Source: JACJXW01 sp964418125
GTDB taxonomy: Bacteria; Bacteroidota; Bacteroidia; Chitinophagales; Saprospiraceae
Reading direction: 5' to 3'
DNA length: 64,000 bases
NCBI GenBank assembly: GCA_964418125.1
Contig: CAYQKY010000024.1
Location: 1 to 64,000 of the forward strand
Under the pieces are notes generated by a model. That model was not told where the DNA came from. It made no database searches and saw only the letters and a program-made list of their open reading frames with translations. Position 1 is the first letter of the stretch; every line of letters starts with the position of its first letter. The translations under genes and the position numbers were made by a program. Shown here piece after piece: positions 34,779 to 43,700 of this stretch.

Positions 34779-35330
34779 ATGAAAAAGTTAATGGCATTTG
34801 TAGTTTTAGGGCTGGCGGCCCTGCTGCCTTCATGCATCCCTTCCCTCCATCCACTTTATTCGGAAGACAAGCTGGATTTCCGGGAAGAGGTCCTCGGGAA
34901 GTGGAAAAATGACAAGGAAACCTGGGATTTCAGCAAAGGAGATGGAAAGTACTATAAACTGGTATTTTCCGATGAGGATGAGCGCACGGAGTTTAAAGCC
35001 CACCTCGTCCGCCTGGGAGAACATTATTTTTTCGATTTTTACAATACCAAAAACCGCTGCAGCGATGATGACGGCCTGGCCATCGCCCCCTTGCTGGCCA
35101 CCCACTCCTTCGCCAAGGTGGTTTTCGACAGAAATGACATGAAGCTCTACTTCTTTGACATCGAATGGCTGGAAAGCCTTTTCGAGCAGCGGAAGATCCG
35201 CCTCCGCCACGAAGTCATGGAAGAAGACATTATCGTCCTGACAGCGCCAACCGCCGAATTGCAGGAATTCGTGCGCAAATACGCCGAAGAAGAAAAGGCG
35301 TTCCTGTCTCCGGAGCACTTAACGAGATGA
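34779..35330 (+). CDS. Lipoprotein of unknown function
   Basis: A 183-aa protein with a lipoprotein signal ending LAALLPSC (Cys19). The mature part begins IPSLHPLYSEDKLDFREEVL and continues GKWKNDKETWDFSK, which resembles many small Bacteroidota lipoproteins with a beta-rich fold near residues 40-150. A C-terminal helix with EEEKAF follows. No family was recognised. It has its own promoter and probably its own transcript. The LytS-type kinase gene follows after a hairpin-bearing gap of 170 bp. Confidence 0.65.
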   Translation: MKKLMAFVVLGLAALLPSCIPSLHPLYSEDKLDFREEVLGKWKNDKETWDFSKGDGKYYKLVFSDEDERTEFKAHLVRLGEHYFFDFYNTKNRCSDDDGLAIAPLLATHSFAKVVFDRNDMKLYFFDIEWLESLFEQRKIRLRHEVMEEDIIVLTAPTAELQEFVRKYAEEEKAFLSPEHLTR

Positions 35331-35430
35331 TGGCCAAGGAGATAGCTACGATCTGTTACTGGTAATGGTATGATTCGAAAGTACCATTGATGAAGGTAAA
35401 ATTGGCCAGCTGGAAAAAATTGTCTGATAT

Positions 35431-35485
35431 CGGTTGTTTGTTGTTCGTTCCGCAGCCCAGCGCTGTCCCTGACAACAAACAACCG
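35431..35485. repeat. Tandem-word hairpin directly upstream of the LytS-type gene
   Basis: CGGTTGTTTGTTGT (35431-35444) pairs perfectly with ACAACAAACAACCG (35472-35485). The AACAAAC words continue to 35500, the base before the ATG. The centre holds CGCAGCCCAGCGCTG. The same word family appears again in the hairpin at 39939-40004. Confidence 0.7.
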
Positions 35486-35500
35486 ACAACAAACAACAAC

Positions 35501-36553
35501 ATGCGACAAGCCGCTCGCCCTACAAAGGTAATCCTTCGCTCGAGACTGCTGCAGCACCTGGCCTTCTGGGGTTTGTCGTTTTACGTTCTGGCCCGCCATT
35601 TTGCCTATGAGCAGGAAATTCAGCTCGTCGACCTGGTTTACACCCTGCTCTTTCACCTCAGCCTTTGGTTTACGGTGTATATCAACCTGTTCATTCTCAT
35701 TCCGGAGGTGTTACAAAAACGCCGGTTTGCTTTGTATGCCTTGTCGGCCGCCGCTTTGCTGGCAGCCGGCGCCTACCTCAATATCCTCACGTTCAGTTAC
35801 CTGGCAGACTGGCTATTCCCCGGCTATTATTTCATCTCCTATTTTAAAGCCCCTGAGATCGGCCAATATCATATTGTTTACCTGGCCGTTACTACCCTGC
35901 TTAAGCTGTCGAAGGGTTGGTTTGAGGCCCAGCAGCAGCAAAAGCACATCAGCCGGCTGGAAAAAGAAAAGGCGGAGGCCGAACTGAAAGCCCTGAAAAC
36001 CCAGGTTGACCCCCACTTTCTGTTCAACAGCCTGAACAACCTGTACAGCTTTTCGCTGGAAGGCTCGCCAAAAGTGCCGGAAGCAATCCTGCGCCTGGCC
36101 GACTGCATGCGCTATATGTTGTATGATTGCAATGCAAGCAGGGTGGCACTGGAGAAAGAGCTGGAATACATCCGGAATTATATCGAGCTCCAGCGCTTAC
36201 GCCTGGGTGAAGGCGCAAGGGTTGATATGGTTGTAGAGGGTGATCCTGAAGATATTGACGTCCCGCCGCTTTTATTTATACCTTTCGTGGAGAACGCTTT
36301 CAAACACGGGTTAAAACAGGAAGAGGAGTCCGCTTTCATCCGCATCCTTTTCCGCCTTGGCGGGGAAGGCATTTTTTTCAATAGCGAAAACGATATGGCC
36401 AGGCCCGATGAGCAACTTCCCGAAAGGAAGGGCGGCATCGGGCTGGACAACGTCAGAAAGCGCCTGAAACTGTTGTATCCGGAAGCACACGAGCTGATCG
36501 TTCATGAAAACGGCAAGGTGTTTTCCGTAACCATGAAGATCGATAAACTATAA
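35501..36553 (+). CDS. LytS/YehU-type sensor histidine kinase
   Basis: From ATG 35501 the protein is 350 aa; the longer frame would include the hairpin and is rejected. Four membrane helices lie in about the first 150 residues (LLQHLAFWGLSFYVLARHF, LLFHLSLWFTVYINLFIL, LYALSAAALLAAGAYLNIL and a fourth). A coiled linker (QQQQKHISRLEKEKAEAELK) follows, then the His-kinase box QVDPHFLFNSLNNLYSF with the phospho-accepting His. The ATPase region has the N-box PFVENAFKHGL and GGIGLDNVRKRL. It lies 3 bp before the LytTR regulator at 36557, forming a two-component pair. The signal is unknown. Confidence 0.9.
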   Translation: MRQAARPTKVILRSRLLQHLAFWGLSFYVLARHFAYEQEIQLVDLVYTLLFHLSLWFTVYINLFILIPEVLQKRRFALYALSAAALLAAGAYLNILTFSYLADWLFPGYYFISYFKAPEIGQYHIVYLAVTTLLKLSKGWFEAQQQQKHISRLEKEKAEAELKALKTQVDPHFLFNSLNNLYSFSLEGSPKVPEAILRLADCMRYMLYDCNASRVALEKELEYIRNYIELQRLRLGEGARVDMVVEGDPEDIDVPPLLFIPFVENAFKHGLKQEEESAFIRILFRLGGEGIFFNSENDMARPDEQLPERKGGIGLDNVRKRLKLLYPEAHELIVHENGKVFSVTMKIDKL

Positions 36554-36556
36554 CCC

Positions 36557-37252
36557 ATGGCCCTGACCTGCTACATCATCGACGACGAGCCCCCTGCCAT
36601 CAAGGTACTGGAACATTACATCCGCCAGACTTCACAATTGAAATTGCTGGGCAGTTCAACGGATGCCATCCGGGGGATGGAGGCCGTGCAGGAGCAGCGC
36701 CCGCAGCTGCTCTTTCTGGACATCAATATGCCCCGGCTTTCCGGCATCGGGCTGGTAAAGGCCCTGCCCCATCCGCCGGCGGTCATATTCACCACGGCCT
36801 ATCCGGAATACGCCCTGGAGGGATTCGAGCTGGAAGCCGTCGACTACCTGCTCAAGCCCATTTCCTTCGAGCGTTTTCTGAAGGCGGTGAACAAGGCCCA
36901 GCGGCTGATCGCCACCCCGGAGCCCCATGACAACATTCCATCCTTCCTGCTCCTGCAGGCCGGCCGGAAGCTCTACCGGGTGCCGCTGGCGGAGATCCGC
37001 TACCTGGAAGCCTACGGGGATTATGTAAAGGTGCATACGGATAGGCAGCTGTTCGTCCCCAAAAACACCCTGAACCAGCTGGAGGAGGAACTTCCTGCCG
37101 ATGCCTTCCTGCGCATCCACCGCTCCTACCTCGTCGCTCTGTCCCGGATCCGTTACCTGGAGGCCAATTTTGTAGTGATCGGGGAAGAGAAGGTGCCGGT
37201 GGGGCGGTCGTATCGGGAGGAGGTGCTAAGGCGGTTGCAGGAAAAGGGGTAA
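36557..37252 (+). CDS. LytTR-type response regulator
   Basis: A 231-aa regulator. The receiver domain (about 1-120) has the acidic pair IIDDEPPAIKVLEHY, the phospho-accepting Asp in LLFLDINMPRLSG (near residue 55), Thr in FTTAYPEYALEG and Lys in VDYLLKPISFERFL. A LytTR DNA-binding domain (about 130-231) follows, with YRVPLAEIRYLEAYGDYVKV and FLRIHRSYLVALSRI. The partner is the histidine kinase ending three bases upstream; the two are one operon. The target genes cannot be read from this window. Confidence 0.92.
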   Translation: MALTCYIIDDEPPAIKVLEHYIRQTSQLKLLGSSTDAIRGMEAVQEQRPQLLFLDINMPRLSGIGLVKALPHPPAVIFTTAYPEYALEGFELEAVDYLLKPISFERFLKAVNKAQRLIATPEPHDNIPSFLLLQAGRKLYRVPLAEIRYLEAYGDYVKVHTDRQLFVPKNTLNQLEEELPADAFLRIHRSYLVALSRIRYLEANFVVIGEEKVPVGRSYREEVLRRLQEKG

Positions 37253-37377
37253 GCTGACGGTGGGAAGTACATGGGCTGCCTGCCTCGGCCACCATCAATT
37301 CACAAAGAGCTTCAGGCCCCACATCCAACCCGAACCACAAAAACTATCGCCCCGGAATTATTTTTCCATTTCTGAGG

Positions 37378-37408
37378 TTTCTTTTCTGAAAAAAGCAATT
37401 TACCTTTG
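37378..37408 (+). promoter_or_regulatory. Promoter of tRNA-Ser
   Basis: TTTC (37378-37381), a 19-base spacer, and TACCTTTG (37401-37408) form a Bacteroidota-type promoter ending 17 bases before the tRNA. The same TTTC-N19-TACCTTTG arrangement precedes the small-RNA candidate at 53950. Confidence 0.65.
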
Positions 37409-37425
37409 CAACCGCCAAAAATAAA

Positions 37426-37510
37426 GGAGGAGTGGCAGAGCGGTTGATTGCACCGGTCTTGAAAACCGGCGTACCGAGAGGTACCGGGGGTTCGAATCCC
37501 TCCTCCTCCG
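37426..37510 (+). tRNA. tRNA-Ser (UGA anticodon)
   Basis: The 85-base gene has acceptor arm GGAGGAG (37426-37432) pairing with CTCCTCC (37503-37509). The anticodon arm CCGGT-CTTGAAA-ACCGG places UGA at the anticodon, and a long variable arm (GTACC-GAGA-GGTACC) is typical of serine tRNAs. The T-loop is TTCGAAT. The discriminator base is G at 37510. No CCA is encoded. It lies directly before a long hairpin that starts in its last base. Confidence 0.95.
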
Positions 37511-37632
37511 CAAAACTTTCAGATGGGCCGCCAATTGTGCGGCCTTTTCTGTATACGGGCAGTAGCGGGAGCTCGCTCATGGCTACTGCCCGTATACAGA
37601 AAAAAGCCTGCAAGGCTATCTGAAAGTTTTGC
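37510..37632. repeat. Large compound hairpin beginning in the last base of the tRNA
   Basis: Outer arms GCAAAACTTTCAGAT (37510-37524) and ATCTGAAAGTTTTGC (37618-37632) pair perfectly. Inner arms TCTGTATACGGGCAGTAGC (37548-37566) and GCTACTGCCCGTATACAGA (37582-37600) also pair perfectly over 19 bp, with a 15-base loop. On each shoulder is a small hairpin: GGCCGC/GCGGCC (37526-37544), followed by TTTTCT, and GCCT/AGGC (37606-37616). The first small hairpin with its T-run is a likely tRNA terminator. The whole 123 bases form a cross-like structure. The remainder of the gap (37633-37882) contains GC-rich words such as AAGCTTCGGCGGAC and nothing recognisable. Confidence 0.8.
37526..37550 (+). terminator. 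Likely tRNA-Ser terminator
   Basis: The hairpin GGCCGC-CAATTGT-GCGGCC is followed by TTTTCT, 16 bases after the tRNA. It is nested inside the larger hairpin. Confidence 0.55.
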
Positions 37633-37882
37633 AGCGCCCCCACCTAGGGATGGGCGAAGCCAATCCCTTCCCCGTGCGCCGAAGCCCTGGCGAAGGCGTA
37701 CTCCTCCGCCTCCGCCCGCCAGAGCTTTACGCGACGGCGGGCTTCCTTTGGTTCCACTTCTACCTTATCACCGGGATGCCCCCTGGTGAAAAGCTTCGGC
37801 GGACAGCGTCCGCTCTAAAGAGCTCTCTACCTGATAACCATCCAAACAAGCTCTGAAAGCTATCTTTTCCTATCTTCGCCCC

Positions 37883-38899
37883 ATGAAACGACGACTACCC
37901 GCCGAATGGGAACCGCAGAGCGCTATACAGTTCACCTTCCCGCACGCTGAGAGCGACTGGGCGGACAGCCTGGACGACGTCATCCCCTGTTTTGTGGATT
38001 GCATCGAAACGGTAAGCCGCTTCGAAAAAGTGCTGGTAGTGTGCCATAACCGGGAAGAAGTGGCCACCCATCTCAAAAATGCCGTACAGGAGCACCTCAT
38101 CCTGGCCGAATGCCCCAGCAACGACACCTGGGCGCGCGACCACGGCCCCATTACCGTAGAAGAAAACGGGCAACCGGCCCTGCTCGACTTTCTGTTCACC
38201 GGCTGGGGGCTGAAGTTCCCGGCCTTTCACGATAACCTGATCACCGGGCGCCTGCACGAGCAGGGCGTCTTCGGGCAAATGCCATTGCGCCGGCCGGGCA
38301 TGGCGCTGGAAGGCGGCGGCATAGAAACCGACGGGCGGGGTACGCTGCTGACGACCGCCGAATGCCTGCTCTCTCTCAACCGCAACCCTCACCTGGGAAA
38401 GGCGGAAACGGAGGCCAAACTAACCGAATGGTTAGGCGTGGATCACTTCCTATGGCTGCACCACGGCTATCTTGCGGGCGATGATACCGACTCCCACATC
38501 GACACCCTGGCGCGGCTGTGCCCGGATGATACCATCGCCTACGTCCGTTGTGATGATCCGAAAGACGAGCACTACGCTGCTCTCAAAGCTATGGAAGATG
38601 AGCTGAAATCCTTCTGCACGAAGGCAGGCAACCCCTTCACCCTCACTCCCCTGCCCTGGCCCCGCGCCTGCCATGCCGCCGACGGCCACCGCCTGCCGGC
38701 TACCTACGCCAACTTCCTGATCATCAATGGCGCCGTCCTGATGCCCGCCTACGGTGTACCTCAGGATGATGCCGCTCTGGCCGCCATCGCCCCCTGTTTC
38801 CCGGGCCGCGAAATTATCGGCATCAATTGCCGCCCGCTGATCGAACAACACGGCTCCCTGCATTGTATCAGTATGCAGTATCCGGAAGGGGTATTTTAG
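37883..38899 (+). CDS. aguA: Agmatine deiminase
   Basis: This 338-aa enzyme converts agmatine to N-carbamoylputrescine plus ammonia. Family motifs are PAEWEPQSAIQFTFPH at the start, SNDTWARDHGPITV (near 90), MALEGGGIETDGRGTLLTT (near 140), GDDTDSHIDTLARL (near 205) and the catalytic Cys in HGSLHCISMQYPEG near the C-terminus. Together with the N-carbamoylputrescine amidase encoded 150 bp downstream on the same strand, it makes the two-step route from agmatine to putrescine. The ATG start is preceded by TATCTTCG, a near match to the -7 box. Confidence 0.92.
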   Translation: MKRRLPAEWEPQSAIQFTFPHAESDWADSLDDVIPCFVDCIETVSRFEKVLVVCHNREEVATHLKNAVQEHLILAECPSNDTWARDHGPITVEENGQPALLDFLFTGWGLKFPAFHDNLITGRLHEQGVFGQMPLRRPGMALEGGGIETDGRGTLLTTAECLLSLNRNPHLGKAETEAKLTEWLGVDHFLWLHHGYLAGDDTDSHIDTLARLCPDDTIAYVRCDDPKDEHYAALKAMEDELKSFCTKAGNPFTLTPLPWPRACHAADGHRLPATYANFLIINGAVLMPAYGVPQDDAALAAIAPCFPGREIIGINCRPLIEQHGSLHCISMQYPEGVF

Positions 38900-39049
38900 G
38901 ATAACGGCAGACGGCAAATTGTAGACAGCATACTTACTGTAAGGCAGCAAAATAACAATTCAACCATTCAACAATCCAGCCAGCCGTTACTTACGGGGCG
39001 ATTGTCGTCTCAAATGGCCAGTAGAAAAAACATTTAATTCAAAACAGCT

Positions 39050-39934
39050 ATGAATAAACTCAAGATAGGCCTGGTCCAGCAATCCAATACCGATGACCGC
39101 CGGGCCAATGTGGAAAAGAGCATAAAGGGCATCCGCGAATGTGCCGCAAAGGGAGCGGAACTCGTAGTACTGCAGGAACTCCATACCGGTATCTATTTCT
39201 GCCAGGCGGAAGACACGGGCAAGTTCGATATGGCGGAGCCCATCCCCGGGCCCTCGACCGAAGAGTTCGGCAAAGTAGCCAAAGAACTGGGCATTGTCCT
39301 GGTGACGAGCCTGTTCGAGCGGCGCGCCCCCGGCATCTATCACAATACTGCTGTGGTACTGGAGCGCGACGGCAGTATAGCCGGAAAATACCGCAAGATG
39401 CACATCCCGGACGATCCGGCCTATTACGAAAAGTTCTACTTCACGCCCGGCGACCTTGGCTTCCGGCCGATCGACACTTCTGTGGGCAGGCTGGGCGTGC
39501 TGGTCTGCTGGGACCAGTGGTACCCCGAAGCGGCCCGCCTGATGGCGCTGGCCGGAGCGGAAATGCTGATCTACCCTACCGCCATCGGCTATGAAAGCAC
39601 GGACCCCAAAGAAGAGCAGACGCGGCAGTTCGGCGCCTGGCAAACCATCCAACAAGGCCATGCCGTGGCCAACGGCCTGCCCGTCATCGCGGTAAACCGC
39701 ACCGGTTTCGAGCCGGATTGGAGCGAAGTGACGGGCGGTATTCAATTCTGGGGGCAGAGTTTCGTCGCCGGCCCGCAGGGAGAGATCCTCTATCAGGCTC
39801 CCGCCGACGAGGAGGTGAACGCCGTTGTGGAGGTCGGCCGGCAGCGTACGGAGGATGTGCGCCGCATCTGGCCTTTTTTCCGCGACCGCCGGATCGATGC
39901 GTACGGGGCGCTGACAAAGCGGTATATTGACTAG
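39050..39934 (+). CDS. aguB: N-carbamoylputrescine amidase
   Basis: A 294-aa nitrilase-superfamily enzyme with the Glu-Lys-Cys triad. The Glu lies in LVVLQELHTGIYFCQAED (near 42), the Lys in AGKYRKMHIPDDPAYYEKFY (near 115), and the Cys in GVLVCWDQWYPEAARLMAL (near 150). The sequence YEKFYFTPGDLGF and the end GGIQFWGQSFVAGPQG match N-carbamoylputrescine amidases. It releases putrescine, carbon dioxide and ammonia. It forms a pathway pair with agmatine deiminase just upstream. ATG start; the stop is followed after a few bases by a strong hairpin. Confidence 0.93.
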   Translation: MNKLKIGLVQQSNTDDRRANVEKSIKGIRECAAKGAELVVLQELHTGIYFCQAEDTGKFDMAEPIPGPSTEEFGKVAKELGIVLVTSLFERRAPGIYHNTAVVLERDGSIAGKYRKMHIPDDPAYYEKFYFTPGDLGFRPIDTSVGRLGVLVCWDQWYPEAARLMALAGAEMLIYPTAIGYESTDPKEEQTRQFGAWQTIQQGHAVANGLPVIAVNRTGFEPDWSEVTGGIQFWGQSFVAGPQGEILYQAPADEEVNAVVEVGRQRTEDVRRIWPFFRDRRIDAYGALTKRYID

Positions 39935-39938
39935 TGAT

Positions 39939-40004
39939 TTGTTGTTTGTTGCTGGTTAATGGTTGTTCGTTGGGCATGCCCAGGGAACCAGCAACAAACA
40001 ACAA
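39939..40004. repeat. Tandem-word hairpin, 19-bp perfect arms
   Basis: TTGTTGTTTGTTGCTGGTT (39939-39957) is exactly inverted as AACCAGCAACAAACAACAA (39986-40004). The loop contains the palindrome GGGCATGCCC (39972-39981), so two nested stems are possible. It starts five bases after the aguB stop and would end that transcript. Confidence 0.8.
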
Positions 40005-40068
40005 TATTCAAAATCGGCCGCCAGGCTTGCATCTCCCGCCTTTTTTCCCCACTTTGCCCACAAAAAAC

Positions 40069-40512
40069 ATGGGCTCATTAAAATCCATTTCCGGCTTTCT
40101 TGTTCTGCTTCTCCTCCTTTATGGCTGTCCCCGCCAACCCATGCCGGACCAATCGCTGGAAGATACCAACTGGATCCTGCTGAAGTACAGTATCGAAAAC
40201 GGTATCCTGGAAGAGCCCCGTGGAGAAAAGCCCGTTAGCCTGAAGTTCCAGGGTAACAGAGCATCGGGCAATACCGGCTGTAATTCATACTTCGCCTCTT
40301 ACGAATCAAAATCCGGGCAGCTGAAGTTTGACGGCATCGGCGCTACCGAAAGATACTGCGAGGGCCTTATGGAACACGAAAAGCATTACCTCAGCCTGTT
40401 GGAAGACGCCCTGTCCTACACCATTAGGCCCGGCCAGCTGGAGATCGTAAGCAAAAACGGAAAGCTTTTGTTTGAGCAGGAAGGCAGTGAAGGAGGAGTG
40501 CAGGACCCCTGA
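40069..40512 (+). CDS. META-domain (HslJ-like) lipoprotein
   Basis: From ATG 40069 the protein is 147 aa. The signal MGSLKSISGFLVLLLLLYGC ends in a lipobox Cys20. The mature part matches the META domain of HslJ and related secreted proteins: LEDTNWILLKYSIENG, then VSLKFQGNRASGNTGCNSYF, LKFDGIGATERYCEG and LSYTIRPGQLEIVSKNGKLL. META proteins are linked to novobiocin resistance, heat-shock or motility in other species, with no clear biochemical activity. The longer reading frame from 39934 runs through the hairpin and is rejected. Confidence 0.8.
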   Translation: MGSLKSISGFLVLLLLLYGCPRQPMPDQSLEDTNWILLKYSIENGILEEPRGEKPVSLKFQGNRASGNTGCNSYFASYESKSGQLKFDGIGATERYCEGLMEHEKHYLSLLEDALSYTIRPGQLEIVSKNGKLLFEQEGSEGGVQDP

Positions 40513-40741
40513 CCGGTGAATACATAGAAATACATCTAATAATATTTCTCTCCGGGTAAATATTTATCTTCCTGAACTTTGATTAATTTCGGCTTTTCCG
40601 GTTGCGCCGGGCCCATCCTGTGCGCAGCGGTTTGTTCATAATACTGGACGCAGCATTTGAAATAGGAAAACCCCAGGCCGCCCGTACTTCTACCCCGGCA
40701 GAAAATCCTGTAGTTGATAACCGTGAAAACGAGCCGATAAG

Positions 40742-43700
40742 ATGTATTTCACAGCCCCCTTACCCGGAAAGGCCATAGTTGCCTTAACTTTTTGTGTTGC
40801 CTTTATGCTTCCCACCCCGGGCGCCGGCCAGGTAGTTTATGTGGACGTAAACTCAGCCTGTACCACCGGCTGCGGCGGCTCCTGGGCGGAGGCATACCCC
40901 AACCTTCAGGACGCCCTGGCCAATACCGGCAGCGGAGAGGTCTGGGTAGCCCGCGGTGTCTACCGGCCGGTAGACTGTAATCCTTGCAGCAATGCAGACC
41001 GCGAGCAGTTCTTCCCCCTGAAAAACAACGTAGCCCTCTACGGCGGCTTTGCCGGAACCGAAACCGACAGGCAGCAAAGAGACATAGATGCCAACCCCAC
41101 CATCCTCAGCGGCGATATCGGCCTTGCCCTCGACAGTACCGATAATGCTTTCCGGGTTCTGATCGCAGAAAATGCAGACAGCACTGCCATTCTGGATGGG
41201 TTTATCGTTGAAAGAGGAAATGCCAACGGCCCTTTCGGCTTTTCTCTGGGGGGCGGCCTTTTCATTGACGGGGCGGGAAACGGAACCGGCAACCCGGTTA
41301 TCCGCAATTGCATCTTCCGCCGCAACTACGCCACCGGCGGCGGTGCGATCGGTATTGACGGCAGCGGCAACGGGACAATCCGGGCAGAGATCCGCAATTG
41401 CCTGTTCGAAGGCAACACCTGTTCCCTGCAGGCCGTCAGCAGAGGGGCTGCTATTTTTGTCACTGCCTCGGTCGGCGCCACCATAGAACCACAGTTTACC
41501 GGTTGTATTTTCCGGGACAACTATTCCGGCGACGACGGCGGAGCTATAGCTATCAATGTAACCAGTACCGCTTCCCTGAACAGCAGCTACGCAGCAGTAC
41601 GTATCGACAGCTGCCTGTTCGAGAACAACCGTACGGAAGGGGATTTCGGGCGCGGTGGCGCCATCTGGATACTCACCGGCTCCAATACGGAATCCCGCAA
41701 CGTGATCAGCAATTCCCGGTTTATCAACAACCTGGCCGGCGGCCACGGCGGAGCCATTTTCAACCGGGCCTCTTTCGCCTTAGGCCTGGCCAACGACCGC
41801 ATCATCAATTGTTTCTTCTCCGGCAACCGCAGCCTTCAGGACGGCGGCGCACTCTACTTCCGCGGCGCCGAGGGGGCTATCAATACCGGCCAGGCCATCA
41901 ACTGCGCCTTCCTCAACAACCAGGCCGCCCTCAATGGCGGAGCGGTTTTCACCACTTCCTTCTCCAGTGCCGAAGGCATCACCCAGAACCAATTGGCCAG
42001 TTGTTCCTTTTACGGCAACACCGCTCAACTGGAAGGGGGCGCCATCTGCCTGGACGGAGCGGCGGGCGGCACCAACGGCATGGAGGTCAACAACTCCATT
42101 CTATGGAACGACAGCGCCGGTTCCGGGGAAAACGAGATCGCCAATAATGGCGGAACAGCTTCGCTGTACCACTGCATCATTGAACAGAGCCTTCCACCCA
42201 ACGTAGACGATGAAGGCAACAACCAGTTCGAGGACCCCCAGTATGCAGATCCCGCAGGCGGCAACCTTCAGCTATTATCCTGCTCTCCCGGCGTCGATGC
42301 CGGCCAGAACGCCATCGTCCCTCCTTTTCTGGTTTCCGACCTGGATGGAGATGAGCGTATCCAGAACGGCATTATAGACATCGGCGCCTACGAAAGCGGC
42401 AGGCTCTATGTCGACCTCGACGCCACCGGCAACGACGACGGCAGCTCCTGGGCCGATGCCTTTATTGATCTTCAGGACGCTCTGAAAGCTGCCAACCCGG
42501 GCGACCAGGTATGGGTGGCGGAAGGCATATACTACCCCGCCGAATGCAACCCCTGTACGGATGCTGGCCGGCGGCTCGCATTCTCCCCCAGGACCGGCGT
42601 GGAACTCTACGGCGGGTTTGCCGGAGTAGAAGACGAGCTGGCCCAACGCGATTATGAAGCCTACCCAACCATCCTGAGCGGAGACATCGGCATACAGAAT
42701 GACAGTACGGACAATGCTTTCCAGGTAGTGGTCCTGGAAAATTCCGGCGCCAAGACAATAATAGATGGCTTTATTATCGAAGAAGGCAACGCCGACGGCC
42801 CCTTCGGTTCCTCCTCCGGAGGCGGGATCTACATCAACGGCACCAACGGGGGGGCCATCAGCCCCCTCATCCGGAATTGCACCATACGCAACAACTACGC
42901 TACAGGAGGCGGAGGAATCGGTATGGACGGCAGCGGAGGAGGCGCCATCCGGGCGGAGGTGCGCAACTGCCTGATCGAGGGCAACACCTGCTCCCTGCTG
43001 GCCATCAGCCGGGGCGGGGCGGTTCTGATACTGGGTTCCGTAGGTGCTGTCATCGAGCCTCAATTCGTGGGCTGCACCTTCCGCAATAACTTCTCCGGCG
43101 ACGACGGGGGCGCCATTGCCTTCCAGGTTACCAGCACCGAGCAGCTGGAACCCAGCTTCGCCGCCATGCGCATCGACAGCTGCCGGTTTGAGAATAACCG
43201 CACCCAGGGTGATTTCGGGCGGGGTGGCGCCATCTGGATGCTCATCGGCGCCAATACCACCTCAAAGAACGTGATCAGCAATACCGGGTTTATCGACAAC
43301 TTGTCCGGCGGCAATGGCGGGGCGGTTTTCAACCGGGCGTCCTTCCCCCTGGGGCTGGCCGATGACCGCATCATCAACTGCCGGTTCTCCGGTAACCGCA
43401 GCCTGGTGGACGGCGGCGCTCTCTATTTCCGCGGCAGCCAGCAGGCTGCCAATACCGGGCAGGCCATCAATTGTATTTTCCTCAACAACCGGGCCACCCT
43501 CGGCGGCGGAGCCGTCTTTACCACTTCCTTCTCTACGGAGGAAGGCGCCACCCAAAACCGCCTGATCAATTGCTCTTTCTACGGCAATACCGCCCTGCGG
43601 GGTGGAGCGGCCTACATCGACGGGGGCTCCGGAGGGGTAAATGAAGTGGAGATACAGAACAGCATCCTCTGGGAAAATAACGCCTCCGCCGCCGGAAAAG

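Noticed and set aside
37523..37856. Small frames after tRNA-Ser
   Set aside because: They lie in the compound hairpin and in GC-rich repeat words; no protein-like pattern.
39934..40068. Extended N-terminus of the META lipoprotein
   Set aside because: It would pass through the 19-bp hairpin and place the lipoprotein signal inside the chain.
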